Shown: positions 1-9,917 of the stretch, piece by piece | Layout: the number at the start of each line of letters is the position of its first letter | Numbering within the stretch: position 1 is the first letter of the stretch | DNA from: DAHUXD01 sp963805495 | GTDB taxonomy: Bacteria > Acidobacteriota > Thermoanaerobaculia > UBA5066 > Gp7-AA6 | DNA: 64,000 nt | Direction: 5' to 3' | NCBI GenBank assembly: GCA_963805495.1 | Contig: CAWDUQ010000002.1 | Location: 1,674,001 to 1,738,000 of the forward strand | Notes under the pieces: generated by a model | The model's input: only the letters and a program-made list of their open reading frames with translations | Databases searched by the model: none | Told to the model about the DNA's origin: nothing | Translations under genes and position numbers: made by a program

Positions 1-909
1 CTGGAGCTCGACTTCTCCTTCGGCGTGAAAGGCCTCGCCCGGTTCCGCGCCAACAACTTCCAGCAGCGCGGGGCCGTCGGCGGCGTCTACCGTCAGATCC
101 CGTACGAGATCCTGGGCTTCAAGGAGCTCGGGCTGCCGCCGGTCATCGAGCTTCTGTGCGACAAGCCGCGCGGGCTCATCCTCGTCTGCGGCCCGACCGG
201 GTCGGGCAAGACGACGACCCAGGCCGCGATGATCGACAAGATCAACCGCGAGAAGCAGCTCCACATCCTGACGATCGAGGATCCGATCGAGTTTCTCCAC
301 GGGCACAAGAAGTGCCTCGTCAACCAGCGCGAGCTGCACGCCGACACGCACTCCTTTTCGAACGCCCTGCGCGCCGTCCTCCGAGAGGACCCCGACGTCG
401 TGCTCATCGGTGAAATGCGCGATCTCGAGACGATCGAGGCCGCGCTGCGCATCGCCGAGACGGGCCACCTGACGCTCGCGACCCTGCACACCAACTCCGC
501 GACGACGTCGATCAACCGCATCATCGACGTCTTCCCGGCCCACCAGCAGAGCCAGATTCGGACGCAGCTCTCGTTCGTCCTCGAAGGGATCATGTGTCAG
601 AGCCTGCTCGAGCGGGCGAGCGGCAAGGGCCGGGTCATGGCGCTCGAAGTCCTCGTCCCCAACGCGGCCATCCGCAACCTGATCCGCGAGGACAAGATCC
701 ACCAGCTCTACTCGACCATGCAGTCCGGACAGTCGAAGTTCGGCATGCAGACGTTCAACCAGTCGCTCGCCACCCTGTATTTGAAGAAACTGATTACGCT
801 CGAGTCGGCGCTGTCGCGCTCGTCGATGCCCGACGAGCTTCAGGACCTCATCAACCGGGGCGCGGGTGTCAACGTCCCGACGGTGACGGCGACGGCCGGC
901 AAGAGGTAG
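1..909 (+). CDS. pilT: Type IV pilus retraction ATPase PilT (5'-truncated by window edge)
   Basis: Hexameric cytoplasmic ATPase that powers pilus retraction (twitching motility). The frame is open from base 1, so the start and the N-terminal domain lie outside the window; 302 codons remain. Walker A GPTGSGKTTT is encoded from base 190. The Asp-box region (IEDPIEF), the Walker B DVVLIGEMRD and the His-box TGHLTLATLHT are all present and in PilT order, followed by a C-terminal helical region. The GTG at 25 is internal, not a start. It is followed after 3 bases by pilC, matching the usual pilB-pilT-pilC-pilS-pilR operon. PilT is preferred over PilB because the typical C-terminal length and AIRNLIREDK segment fit PilT. 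Confidence 0.95.
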   Translation: MELDFSFGVKGLARFRANNFQQRGAVGGVYRQIPYEILGFKELGLPPVIELLCDKPRGLILVCGPTGSGKTTTQAAMIDKINREKQLHILTIEDPIEFLHGHKKCLVNQRELHADTHSFSNALRAVLREDPDVVLIGEMRDLETIEAALRIAETGHLTLATLHTNSATTSINRIIDVFPAHQQSQIRTQLSFVLEGIMCQSLLERASGKGRVMALEVLVPNAAIRNLIREDKIHQLYSTMQSGQSKFGMQTFNQSLATLYLKKLITLESALSRSSMPDELQDLINRGAGVNVPTVTATAGKR

Positions 910-912
910 GAC

Positions 913-2115
913 ATGCCGAACTACGTCTGGAAAGGCAGGAACCGGAGCGGCCTCGTCCAGGAGGGCGTGCTCGCGGCCGACACCAAGGAAGTCGCGCTGG
1001 CGCAGCTCCGGCGCCAGAACATCGTCGTCACCGGCATCCGGGAGCGCGGCAAGGAAGTTTCGCTCACGAAATGGGCCCGGAGGGTCCCACCCAAGATCCT
1101 GGCCGTGTTCACGCGCCAGTTCTCGGTCATGATCGATGCCGGCCTCCCGCTGGTCCAGTGCCTGGAGATCCTTGCCAACCAGCAGGAGCACAAGGGCTTC
1201 GCCAAGATCCTCCTGCAGGTCCGCCAGGACGTCGAGGCGGGCTCGACGCTCGCCGACGCGATGCGGCGCCACCCGAAGGCGTTCGACGACCTCTACGTCA
1301 ACATGGTCGCGGCCGGAGAGGCCGGCGGTATTCTCGACACGATCCTCCAGCGGCTTTCGACGTACATCGAGAAGGCCGTCAAACTGCGCGCCCAGGTCCG
1401 GGCGGCGCTGATCTACCCGATCGCGGTCATCACGATCGCGGCCATCGTCGTCGCGGTCATCCTGCTGAAGGTCATCCCGACGTTCGCCGCCCTCTTCACG
1501 AGCCTCGGGGCCGAGCTGCCCTTCCCGACTCGCGTCGTCATCGCCGCGTCCAACTTCCTGGCGCGGTACTTCATCTTCTTCGTGATCGGCATCGGGGCCG
1601 GCATCTTTTTCTTTCGCCGTTACTACAAGACCTACCGAGGACGGCGCGTCGTCGACGGCGCGTTGCTGAAGGCGCCGATCCTCGGCATGATCCTCCGCAA
1701 GATCGCGGTGGCACGGTTCTGCCGGACCCTCGCGACACTGACGTCCTCGGGCGTCCCGATCCTCGAGAGCCTCGACATCACGGCACGCACCGCGGGCAAC
1801 GCGATCGTCGAGGACGCCATCCTCGAGACGCGCAAGAGCGTCGAGAACGGCAAGACCCTCGTCGAGCCGCTCAAGGACTCCGAAGTCTTCCCGAACATGG
1901 TCGTCCAGATGATCGGCGTCGGCGAGCAGACGGGCGCCCTGGACTCGATGCTCAACAAGATCGCCGAGTTCTACGAAGACGAGGTCGACATCGCCGTGGC
2001 GGGGCTCGTCAAGCTGCTCGAGCCCGTGATGATCTTCATCCTCGGCGTTGTCATCGGCGGCATCGTCATCGCGATGTACCTTCCGATGTTCACGCTGATC
2101 AACAAGATCGGATAG
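913..2115 (+). CDS. pilC: Type IV pilus inner-membrane platform protein PilC
   Basis: 400 residues, normal for PilC/GspF. It is the polytopic inner-membrane protein that couples the PilB/PilT motors to pilin assembly. Two homologous T2SSF domains are visible (about residues 70-193 and 270-395). Hydrophobic segments lie near 165-195, 215-240 and 370-395; the last ends in the typical YLPMFTLINKIG. The ATG at 913 follows a GAGG 7 bases upstream and starts 3 bases after the pilT stop, so the two genes are probably translated together. Confidence 0.96.
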   Translation: MPNYVWKGRNRSGLVQEGVLAADTKEVALAQLRRQNIVVTGIRERGKEVSLTKWARRVPPKILAVFTRQFSVMIDAGLPLVQCLEILANQQEHKGFAKILLQVRQDVEAGSTLADAMRRHPKAFDDLYVNMVAAGEAGGILDTILQRLSTYIEKAVKLRAQVRAALIYPIAVITIAAIVVAVILLKVIPTFAALFTSLGAELPFPTRVVIAASNFLARYFIFFVIGIGAGIFFFRRYYKTYRGRRVVDGALLKAPILGMILRKIAVARFCRTLATLTSSGVPILESLDITARTAGNAIVEDAILETRKSVENGKTLVEPLKDSEVFPNMVVQMIGVGEQTGALDSMLNKIAEFYEDEVDIAVAGLVKLLEPVMIFILGVVIGGIVIAMYLPMFTLINKIG

Positions 2116-2143
2116 GCCGGCGGACGACTCCCTCCGGCGCTCG

Positions 2144-3813
2144 CTGCTCTGGCTGACCGCGATCCGGGTCGCGGTCCTATTCCTGATCCTCCTGTCCGCG
2201 TTCCTCGTCCAGGCGGGCAGCGCCCCGGCCTCCCTTCTCGGGGACGCGCGGACCGAGGACGTCGACATCTCCTACCTCTATGGTTTGTGCGCGGCGGCCT
2301 TCGTGCTGTCGCTCTTCCACTGGACGCTCGGCCGGCTCCTGCCCCCCCGCCCCGAGGCCTACCTGCAGATCCTGGGCGACCTCGGCCTCGTCTGCATGCT
2401 CGTCTACTCCTCGGGGGGGCCGACCTCGGTCTTCACCTTCCTCTACCTCGTCGTCATCGGGGCCGCGGCGTTCCTCCTGTACCGCACCGGCGCCGTCGTC
2501 ATCGCGTCCGTCGCCGCCCTCGCCCATGGCCTCATGGTCGAGCTCACCGCGTACGAAGTGCTGCCGCGCCCGCGCACGGCAGCCGCCGGCCACTGGGGGC
2601 CCGATCGGATCGGCTACAACCTGGCGATCACGATCGTCGGGTTTTACGGCGTTGCGTTCATGGTGTCGTACCTCTCGGAGAAGCTGCGCGGCGCCCGGGA
2701 AGAGCTCGAGAGCCGACAGAAGGCGCTCTCCCGCATCCAGACGCTCTACGCCAACGTCATCGCGTCGATGTCGTCGGGCCTCGTCACGGCGGACTCGCGC
2801 GAGCGCGTCACGTTTCTGAACCAGGCCGGCGGCGACATCCTGGGCACCGCTCCCGGGCGGGCCGTCGGGCGCCCGCTCTCGGAGATCGGCCTGAACCTTC
2901 CCAAGGAATGGGGCGAGATCCGGCGGCGCACCCGGGGCCGGGAGGGCTACCGCGCCGAGATCGAAATCGCGCGCGAGGACTCCCGCCGCGTCCTCGGCTA
3001 CTCGGTGCGCGCGCTCAAGGACCCGTCCGGCGAAGACGGCGCCCTCATCGTGTTCCAGGACCTGACCGAAGTGAAGAAGCTCGAGCGGAAGGCCCGCTTC
3101 AACGAGCAACTCGCCGCGGTCGGCGAGCTCGCGGCCGGGATCGCCCACGAGATCCGCAACCCGCTGGCCTCGATCTCGGGCTCGGTCCAGGTCCTGTCCC
3201 ACGAACTCTCGGTCGGCTCGGCCGAGCGGAGGCTCATGGAGATCATCGTCTCCGAGTCGAACCGCCTCTCCCGCATCCTCGAGGAATTCCTGCGATTCGT
3301 CCGGCCGCAGGAGCGCCGCGTCGCCGTGTTCGACGTCGCCGGCAACCTCCAGGAGGTCCTCGAGCTCTTCCGGATGTCCGACGAGGTTTCCGACGCGCAC
3401 GCCATCAGCCTCGACGTGCTCCCGCCCTCGACGCTCCTGGCGGGAGACCGCGACCAGATCCGCCAGATCATCTACAACGTCGCGAAGAACGCGGTGCGTG
3501 CGATGCCCGACGGCGGAACGCTCTCCGTGGAAGGCTTCGAGGACGGCGCCTGGTATAGCATCAAGTTCCGAGATACCGGCCGAGGCATGAGCGAGGAAGA
3601 GATCGCCCGCGTCTTCACGCCCTTCTCGACGGCCTTCGACGGGGGAACCGGGCTCGGCATGGCGATCGTCCGGCGCATCGTCGAGGACCACGGGGGCGCG
3701 ATCGACGTGGACTCGAAGCCGGGTGAAGGGACGACCGTGACGATACTCTTGCCGAGGAACCTGCCGAACCAGGCCGCCGTCGGCCGCGCCGCGGCCTCTC
3801 CGGAGGCCGTCCA

Positions 3814-3817
<4 letters not shown>
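2144..3817 (+). CDS. pilS: Sensor histidine kinase PilS
   Basis: Membrane sensor kinase that controls pilin transcription with PilR. Several N-terminal membrane helices are followed by a PAS segment, a HisKA box (IAHEIRNPLASISG, His acceptor) and an HATPase_c domain with DTGRGMSEEE and GTGLGMAIV. Start problem: the frame is open from 2099 and codes a convincing first helix (LLWLTAIRVAVLFLILLSAF), but no ATG, GTG or TTG occurs before TTG 2285, which would remove that helix. A CTG at 2144 is used here as a provisional start. The 3' end overlaps pilR by 4 bases (GTGA). Confidence 0.88.
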
Positions 3818-5240
<1,423 letters not shown>

Positions 5241-5244
<4 letters not shown>

Positions 5245-5720
5245 TCCGCGGCCTCCCGGCGATGCTCGCCGCATCGGTGCTGGCGTCGGCCTGCGGCGCA
5301 TCCCCCGGCTCCTCCGCGCCCCCGGCCGCAACGCCGACGGCCGCCGCCGGTCCGGCCGCGATCCTGCCGTCCGGCGCGCGCTACTCCCTCGAGCTCGCCC
5401 TGACGCCGGAGGACCAGGCGCAGGGCCTCATGTACCGCGAGAACCTGCCCGACCGCACCGGGATGCTCTTCGTGTTCGCAGAGGACGCGCCTCACCACTT
5501 CTGGATGAAAAACACGATGATCCCGCTCGACATGATCTGGATGGACGCGTCGGGCCGGGTCGTCTACGTTTCGGCGAACACGCCCCCGTGCAGGGCCGAC
5601 CCGTGCCCGACGTACGGTCCCGACGGCAATGTCCGGATGGTCCTCGAGATCGGAGGGGGGCTGGCGGCGAAGGAGGGCGTCGCGGCGGGGACGACGGTCC
5701 GTCTGGAGCGGGTTCCCTAG
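5241..5720 (+). CDS. DUF192 family lipoprotein
   Basis: 159 residues. An N-terminal hydrophobic segment ends in the lipobox-like LASAC, suggesting an exported lipoprotein. The rest is a complete DUF192 domain: TPEDQAQGLMYRENLPDRTG, then MLFVF, then FWMKNTMIPLDMIWMD, and the closing VLEIGGG. The molecular function of DUF192 is not established. The GTG start overlaps the pilR stop by 4 bases, so it sits at the end of the pil operon. The stop codon lies inside the large inverted repeat 5715-5815. Confidence 0.88.
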
Positions 5721-5815
5721 GGGGTCAGGTCTTCTTTTTTCGGGCCCCGGTTCCGTCCGAGGCGAGAGCCGGATCTTCCCGGGGCCTTCGAAAAAAGGAA
5801 GACCTGACCCTAGGG
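5715..5815. terminator. Large inverted repeat between convergent genes, likely bidirectional terminator
   Basis: Left arm 5715-5750 and right arm 5779-5815 are near-perfect reverse complements over about 36 bases (start CCCTAGGGGGTCAGGTC, with two small indels and T/A runs inside), with a loop of about 28 bases. Both flanking genes end inside it, each with CCC TAG. The size and the GGGTCAGGTCTTC ends are unusual for a simple terminator and could instead mark a short non-autonomous mobile repeat. Confidence 0.75.
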
Positions 5816-7588
5816 CTCGAAAAGGAAGAGCCCGTCCCCCATCGTGCCGACGTAGACCCGCCCGCCATGCGCCTGGGCGGCCGAGGCGAGGACGAGCGAG
5901 GAACGGGGGCTCGTGAACGCCCGGCGGCTGCGTCCCTCCTGCCAGAAGAGGGTCCCGTCGACCTCCTGCAGGTTCGACCATCCGCCGACAGCCTTCGCCG
6001 ACGCCACGTCCTGCATGAAGATCCCGCCCCCGAGGCGCGCCTTCTTCCTGACCGACCAGTTCTGCCCGTCCCACCGGGAGAGCACGTCGCCCGAGCGGAC
6101 CTCGAGGACGGCGTCCCCGTTCCGGTCCGCCAGGAGCTCCGCCGAGGCCACGCGGCGCAGCCCTCCCGGCACCGCCGCAAACCGCTCGCCGTCGGCCGTC
6201 TGGAACACGCCCTCGGTCGTCACGAGAACCGGTGACGCGAACGGCTCGCCGTAGATAACGATCGGAGAGCCGGGCGGCGGAGCTTCGACGGCCGACCAGC
6301 GGGCTCCGCCGTCGCGCGAGACGCGCACGCCGGAGGAGCTCGCGATCGCCAGCAGCGTCCGGCCGTCGCGGCCGCGGAAGGCCGCCAGCGACGCCGAGGC
6401 CGGCAGCGGATCGAGGGAGACCTTTCGCACCTGCCGGCCCGCGGCCTCCCAGACGCCGCTCTCCTCGCCGGCGAAAGCCCGGAAGAAGAAGACCCGGGCC
6501 GGGTCGTTCGGGTCCGCCACGACTTCGGAGACGCGGCTCTCGGTCAGGCCCCGGGAACCCGGCTGGAGCGTCGCGCCCGCGTCGTCCGAGTAGAAGATGC
6601 CCTCGCCCTCCGTGCCGACGTACAGCCGCCCGGTCCGCCGGTCGACCTCGAGCGCGGTGACGACGAGGGTGTCCCGCGAGATGCGAGCCCACGTCGCGCC
6701 GCCGTCGTCCGAGCGGTGCAGGCCGCCGACCGTGGCGGCATAGACGACCCCGGGACGGCGCGGGTCCCGCCGCACGGCGTGCGAGCGCCGATTGGTGAAC
6801 CCGGACCTGTAGCGGGTCCAGCGATCGCCGCCGTCCCTGGAGCGATACACCCAGCCGCAGGTCGACACCCAGATGTCGCGGGCGTCGGCGGCATCGAAGT
6901 CCCACGCATACACGGTTGCGTCGAGGACCATGCCCTCGGCGATGCGCGTCCAGGAGACCCCGCCGTCCTGCGTCCGGAAGGCCTGGCGCCACGTGCCGGC
7001 ATAGAGAACGCGGCGGTCGGCCGGATCGAAGGCGAGCGACTCGACCTGCTGCAGGCCCGGAACGCCCCGGCCGGTGCGGGTCCACGTCTTCCCTTCGTCG
7101 GAGGACAGCCGCACCCCGTCGTCGCCGCCGACCGCGAGAAGCCGCGGCTGCCCCGGAGCGAGCGCCAGCGCGCGCGTCGTCACGGCCTCCGCCGATTTCA
7201 GCAACGGCCTCCAGGTCGCGCCGCGGTCGTCGCTGACGACGACGATGCCGCCCTGGAGCTCTCCGGCGAGCGACGCCCAGAGCCGTCCGGGCGCCACGGG
7301 GTCCGCGACCAGGGAAGTCACATAGAAGCCGGGAAACGCGGGCCCCGGAGCGAGAGGCTCCCAGGTCGCGCCCGCGTTGCGCGAGCCGTAGAAGTTGCCC
7401 CGGGAGGTCCCGCAGTAGAGAACGCCGCTCTGGAACGGATCGAGGGCGAACACGCGCACCTCGGCGCCCCACAGCGGCAACCGCCACCACGCGGCGGCGC
7501 GCGCCTGCGGAGCGGGCCACGCGAGAAACACCATCGCGAGGAGGCCGAGCGTGCGGCCCCGCCGGGTCCCTCCATTGTCGATCCGCAC
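5810..7588 (-). CDS. Exported Asp-box beta-propeller protein (sortilin/YCF48-like)
   Basis: 592 residues. At least seven Asp-box repeats of the form S-x-D-x-G-x-T-W are visible (for example SDDRGATW, SSDEGKTW, SRDGGDRW, SDDGGATW), as in BNR, sortilin and YCF48-like propellers. The start is GTG 7588, which gives a complete signal peptide (basic RRGR, hydrophobic TLGLLAMVFLAW, cleavage near ARA-AA); ATG 7534 would cut into it. Such proteins are usually periplasmic or secreted; no catalytic role can be assigned. Divergent from galU, convergent with the DUF192 gene. Confidence 0.85.
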   Translation of the reverse strand: MRIDNGGTRRGRTLGLLAMVFLAWPAPQARAAAWWRLPLWGAEVRVFALDPFQSGVLYCGTSRGNFYGSRNAGATWEPLAPGPAFPGFYVTSLVADPVAPGRLWASLAGELQGGIVVVSDDRGATWRPLLKSAEAVTTRALALAPGQPRLLAVGGDDGVRLSSDEGKTWTRTGRGVPGLQQVESLAFDPADRRVLYAGTWRQAFRTQDGGVSWTRIAEGMVLDATVYAWDFDAADARDIWVSTCGWVYRSRDGGDRWTRYRSGFTNRRSHAVRRDPRRPGVVYAATVGGLHRSDDGGATWARISRDTLVVTALEVDRRTGRLYVGTEGEGIFYSDDAGATLQPGSRGLTESRVSEVVADPNDPARVFFFRAFAGEESGVWEAAGRQVRKVSLDPLPASASLAAFRGRDGRTLLAIASSSGVRVSRDGGARWSAVEAPPPGSPIVIYGEPFASPVLVTTEGVFQTADGERFAAVPGGLRRVASAELLADRNGDAVLEVRSGDVLSRWDGQNWSVRKKARLGGGIFMQDVASAKAVGGWSNLQEVDGTLFWQEGRSRRAFTSPRSSLVLASAAQAHGGRVYVGTMGDGLFLFEP

Positions 7589-7636
7589 GACGACATTGTA
7601 CGGGCTCGCGGCTCCGAAGTCCGTCCTCCGATCGGC

Positions 7637-7642
7637 TAAACT
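7637..7642 (+). promoter_or_regulatory. Probable -10 box (TAAACT) of galU
   Basis: TAAACT ends 6 bases before the galU ATG and no Shine-Dalgarno is present, so transcription would begin at or near the start codon (leaderless mRNA). Confidence 0.4.
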
Positions 7643-7648
7643 CGCCCC

Positions 7649-8517
7649 ATGGCCACCATTCGCGTCGCCGTCTTCCCCGCGGCGGGCCTCGGCACGCGAT
7701 TCCTGCCCGCCACGAAAGCCCAGCCCAAGGAGATGCTGCCGCTCGTCGACCGGCCCCTCATCCAGTACGTCGTCGAAGAAGCCCGCGACGCCGGCATCGA
7801 GCGGATCGTGGTCGTCACGGGCCGCGGCAAGAACGCGATCGAGGACCACTTCGACGCCGCCCCCGAACTCGAGGCGATGCTCCAGGAGCGCGGCAAGGAG
7901 GACCTCCTCGCCGAAGTCCGCCAGGTGTCGGACATGATTCCGATTTCGTACGTTCGCCAGAAGCAGGCGCTCGGCCTGGGCCATGCCGTGCTGCAGGCGA
8001 AGGAACTGGTCGGGCGACAGCACTTCGCCGTGATGCTCGGCGACGACATCGTCGACTCGGACGTGCCGTGCATCGGCCAGATGATCCGGCTCTACGAGCG
8101 GCGCGGGAACCCCGTCATCGCGCTTGCAGGAGGTTCCCCGCGCGGAGACGCGCCAGTACGGGATCGTCGCCGGCCGGCGCGTCGGAGGACGGAGTCGTCG
8201 AGATCTCCGACATGGTCGAGAAGCCCGCGCCCGACCAGGCGCCCTCCAACCTCGCGATCATCGGGCGCTATCTGCTGCCGCCCGAGATCTTCGACATCCT
8301 GGAGGACACGGGCTCCGACGTGGGAGGCGAAATCCAGCTGACGAGCGCCCTCAAGTCCCTGCTCACGCGCGGGCCGATCGACGGGCTTCTCTTCGAGGGC
8401 CGCCGCTACGACGCCGGCGACAAGCTCGGCTTCCTGAAGGCGACCGTCGAGTTCGCGTTGAAGCGCGACGACCTCGGCGGGCCGTTCAAGGATTACCTCA
8501 AGGGTCTCAAGCTGTAA
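7649..8517 (+). pseudogene. galU: UTP--glucose-1-phosphate uridylyltransferase GalU, two 1-base frameshifts
   Basis: Makes UDP-glucose from UTP and glucose-1-phosphate. The N-terminal nucleotide-binding motif (FPAAGLGTRFLPATKAQPKEMLP) and the EIQLTSALKSLL region are intact, and the total length (869 bases, about 289 codons) is normal for GalU. However, the frame shifts near 8125 (GVIAL then QEVPRAETRQYGIVAGRRV in the next frame) and again near 8184 (then EDGVVEISDMVEKP in the third frame). Each shift is explained by one extra base (CTT for CT; CGG for CG). Removing both restores one full-length protein. Because galU is usually needed and the rest is undamaged, sequencing error is as likely as a true pseudogene. 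Confidence 0.85.
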
Positions 8518-8521
8518 GGGA

Positions 8522-8537
8522 TGGCACCGACCTTGCT
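8522..8537 (+). promoter_or_regulatory. Sigma-54 promoter of 8586 gene
   Basis: TGGCACCGACCTTGCT matches the -24/-12 consensus TGGCACG-N4-TTGC at 10 of 11 positions, with GG and GC correctly spaced, 48 bases before the ATG. Confidence 0.75.
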
Positions 8538-8585
8538 CGCCTGAACCTCCTCTCCGGCGCTGGTGCCGGACGACAAGGAGGTTTC

Positions 8586-9059
8586 ATGCGCATCTCTCGC
8601 TGGTTGCGACTCTCGATCCTCGCTCTTCCCCTGGCGGCCCTCACGGCCTGCCACAACAACGACGACGTCACCGGCACCGGCGGAGCGCTCGCGACCCTCG
8701 CCGTCGACGTGCCGGACACCGTGAATTCGGGCGTTCCGTTCGACGCGACCGTGTCGACCACCGCCATCGGCGTCGAGAACGTGCACAACGGAGTCGTCAC
8801 GATCACGCTCCCGGCCCCGATGCAGGTCAACAGCGTCAACGCCAGCGCCGGAACGTCGGCGACAGTCTCGGGCTCGACGGTGACGTGGACGCTCAACACG
8901 CTCGACTCCAACACGAACTCCACGTTGACGATCAACGCCGTGGGAACGCTCCTGCCGGGTTCGCCGAGTCAGAATCTGACGGCGCAGGCTTCGATGGTCG
9001 CCGACGGAATCAACACCGGCGATCTCGTGGCGACGGACAATTTCATCCTCGCGCCCTGA
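8586..9059 (+). CDS. Small exported lipoprotein with DUF11-like domain
   Basis: 157 residues, starting at ATG 8586 behind an AAGGAGG. The signal peptide ends in a lipobox (LAALTAC), so lipidation at Cys is likely. The remainder is a Thr/Ser/Asn-rich beta domain with features of DUF11/CARDB-type adhesin repeats (VPDTVNSGVPFDATVS; TVTWTLNTLDS). No catalytic motif. It lies downstream of galU but has its own sigma-54-like promoter, so it is probably expressed separately. Confidence 0.8.
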   Translation: MRISRWLRLSILALPLAALTACHNNDDVTGTGGALATLAVDVPDTVNSGVPFDATVSTTAIGVENVHNGVVTITLPAPMQVNSVNASAGTSATVSGSTVTWTLNTLDSNTNSTLTINAVGTLLPGSPSQNLTAQASMVADGINTGDLVATDNFILAP

Positions 9060-9093
9060 GCTTCGAAATTCTTCGATACGGATGCGACGGCGT

Positions 9094-9117
9094 GGGCCCT
9101 CGAGTTCTCGAGGGCCC
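9094..9117. terminator. Perfect hairpin between convergent genes
   Basis: GGGCCCTCGAG, TT, CTCGAGGGCCC: an 11-base-pair stem between the ends of the 8586 gene and the 9133-9429 gene. No U-run follows. Confidence 0.55.
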
Positions 9118-9132
9118 GCCCCGTCTCACGCG

Positions 9133-9429
9133 TCAGCGCTGCTCACGCCGGGTCCGCGTCGGCGCCGATCGCACCGCCGGCGCCGGCCGCGGCGAGGCTT
9201 CCCGGCGGACGGCTCCCCCCGCCGGCGCCGCCGTGCGGTTCGAGAGGGTCCGGGGCCCGCGCGCGGCCTCCGGCCAGCACGGCTCCAGCCCCGCGGGATA
9301 CGTGCCCGGACAGAAGAACGGACTGATCTGACACAGCAGAGACGGGTCCGCGCAGGGCCTCGCGACGTCGGCCCGCGCTGGGGGCGTTCCCGAAACCTGC
9401 GCCGCCAGAACGATGCTCGCCAGCAGCAT
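9133..9429 (-). CDS. Small secreted protein of unknown function
   Basis: 98 residues. ATG 9429 follows AAAGGAGG with good spacing. A short signal peptide (MLLASIVLAAQVSGTPPARA) precedes a Pro/Ala/Arg-rich mature part with four cysteines close together (PCADPSLLC, FFCPGTYPAGLEPC), suggesting disulfides outside the cytoplasm. I do not recognise the family. The sigma-54-like site at 9478-9493 and the strong ribosome site support it as a real gene. Confidence 0.6.
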   Translation of the reverse strand: MLLASIVLAAQVSGTPPARADVARPCADPSLLCQISPFFCPGTYPAGLEPCWPEAARGPRTLSNRTAAPAGGAVRREASPRPAPAVRSAPTRTRREQR

Positions 9430-9477
9430 GGGGATCCTCCTTTCGGGAGCGCTTCCGCGCGCTCACCGGGAGGAAAT

Positions 9478-9493
9478 TGCAAGTTCCGGGCCG
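9478..9493 (-). promoter_or_regulatory. Sigma-54-like promoter of 9133-9429 gene
   Basis: On the minus strand CGGCCCGGAACTTGCA: 9 of 11 consensus positions, GG/GC spacing correct, about 50 bases before the ATG. Confidence 0.5.
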
Positions 9494-9497
9494 CGAT

Positions 9498-9857
9498 TCA
9501 GGAGTCCGAGCCGCTGGAGTCCTTCTTTTTGCCCTTGTCCTTTTTTTCGGACTTCGCCGACTTCTCGGCTTTCGCCGCCTTGTCGGCTTTGTCGGCCTTC
9601 TCGCCCGAGCCCGATGCGGCCTCCTCCGCCTCGGACCGTCCCGACTTCGCGGAAGACGAACCTCCACTCTCCGACTTCGAGCGCGCGTAGTCGGTCACGT
9701 ACCACCCGCTGCCCTTGAACTGGATCGCGGGCGCCGAGAACGCCTTCTTGAGCTTTCCTCCGCAATGGGGACAGACTTTCAGCGGTGCCTCGTTCATGCG
9801 CTGAATGACTTCCGTCTTCTTGTGGCACCGGCCGCAGACGTATTCGTAGATCGGCAT
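9498..9857 (-). CDS. FmdB-family zinc-ribbon protein
   Basis: 119 residues, ATG 9857. The first 45 residues are the classic FmdB/regulatory zinc ribbon: MPIYEYVCGRCHKKTEV then KVCPHCGGKLKKAFSAPAI, with two CxxC knuckles, then FKGSGWYVTDY. The C-terminal half (about residues 60-119) is a low-complexity Ser/Lys/Glu/Ala tail with KADKADKAAKAEK-type repeats, probably disordered. The biological role of the family is unclear. Divergent from moeA. Confidence 0.88.
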   Translation of the reverse strand: MPIYEYVCGRCHKKTEVIQRMNEAPLKVCPHCGGKLKKAFSAPAIQFKGSGWYVTDYARSKSESGGSSSAKSGRSEAEEAASGSGEKADKADKAAKAEKSAKSEKKDKGKKKDSSGSDS

Positions 9858-9905
9858 GGCAGCAAATGGTAGCAGGCCCCGCCGGGGCCAGGCGCCCCGA
9901 CGCCG

Positions 9906-9911
9906 TAGAAT
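9906..9911 (+). promoter_or_regulatory. -10 box (TAGAAT) of moeA, leaderless
   Basis: TAGAAT lies 6 bases before the GTG start of moeA. A transcript beginning 7 bases downstream would start at the GTG itself. Confidence 0.45.
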
Positions 9912-9917
9912 CCCGGA

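Noticed and set aside
2177..3691. Long open frame antisense to pilS (504 codons)
   Set aside because: A shadow of the GC-rich third-codon pattern; the composition is Arg/Gly/Asp-rich and has no domain, while the plus strand encodes a complete PilS.
7318..7596. Alternative start for the propeller gene in another frame (MSSCGSTMEGPG...)
   Set aside because: The Asp-box repeats and signal peptide are in the frame starting at GTG 7588.
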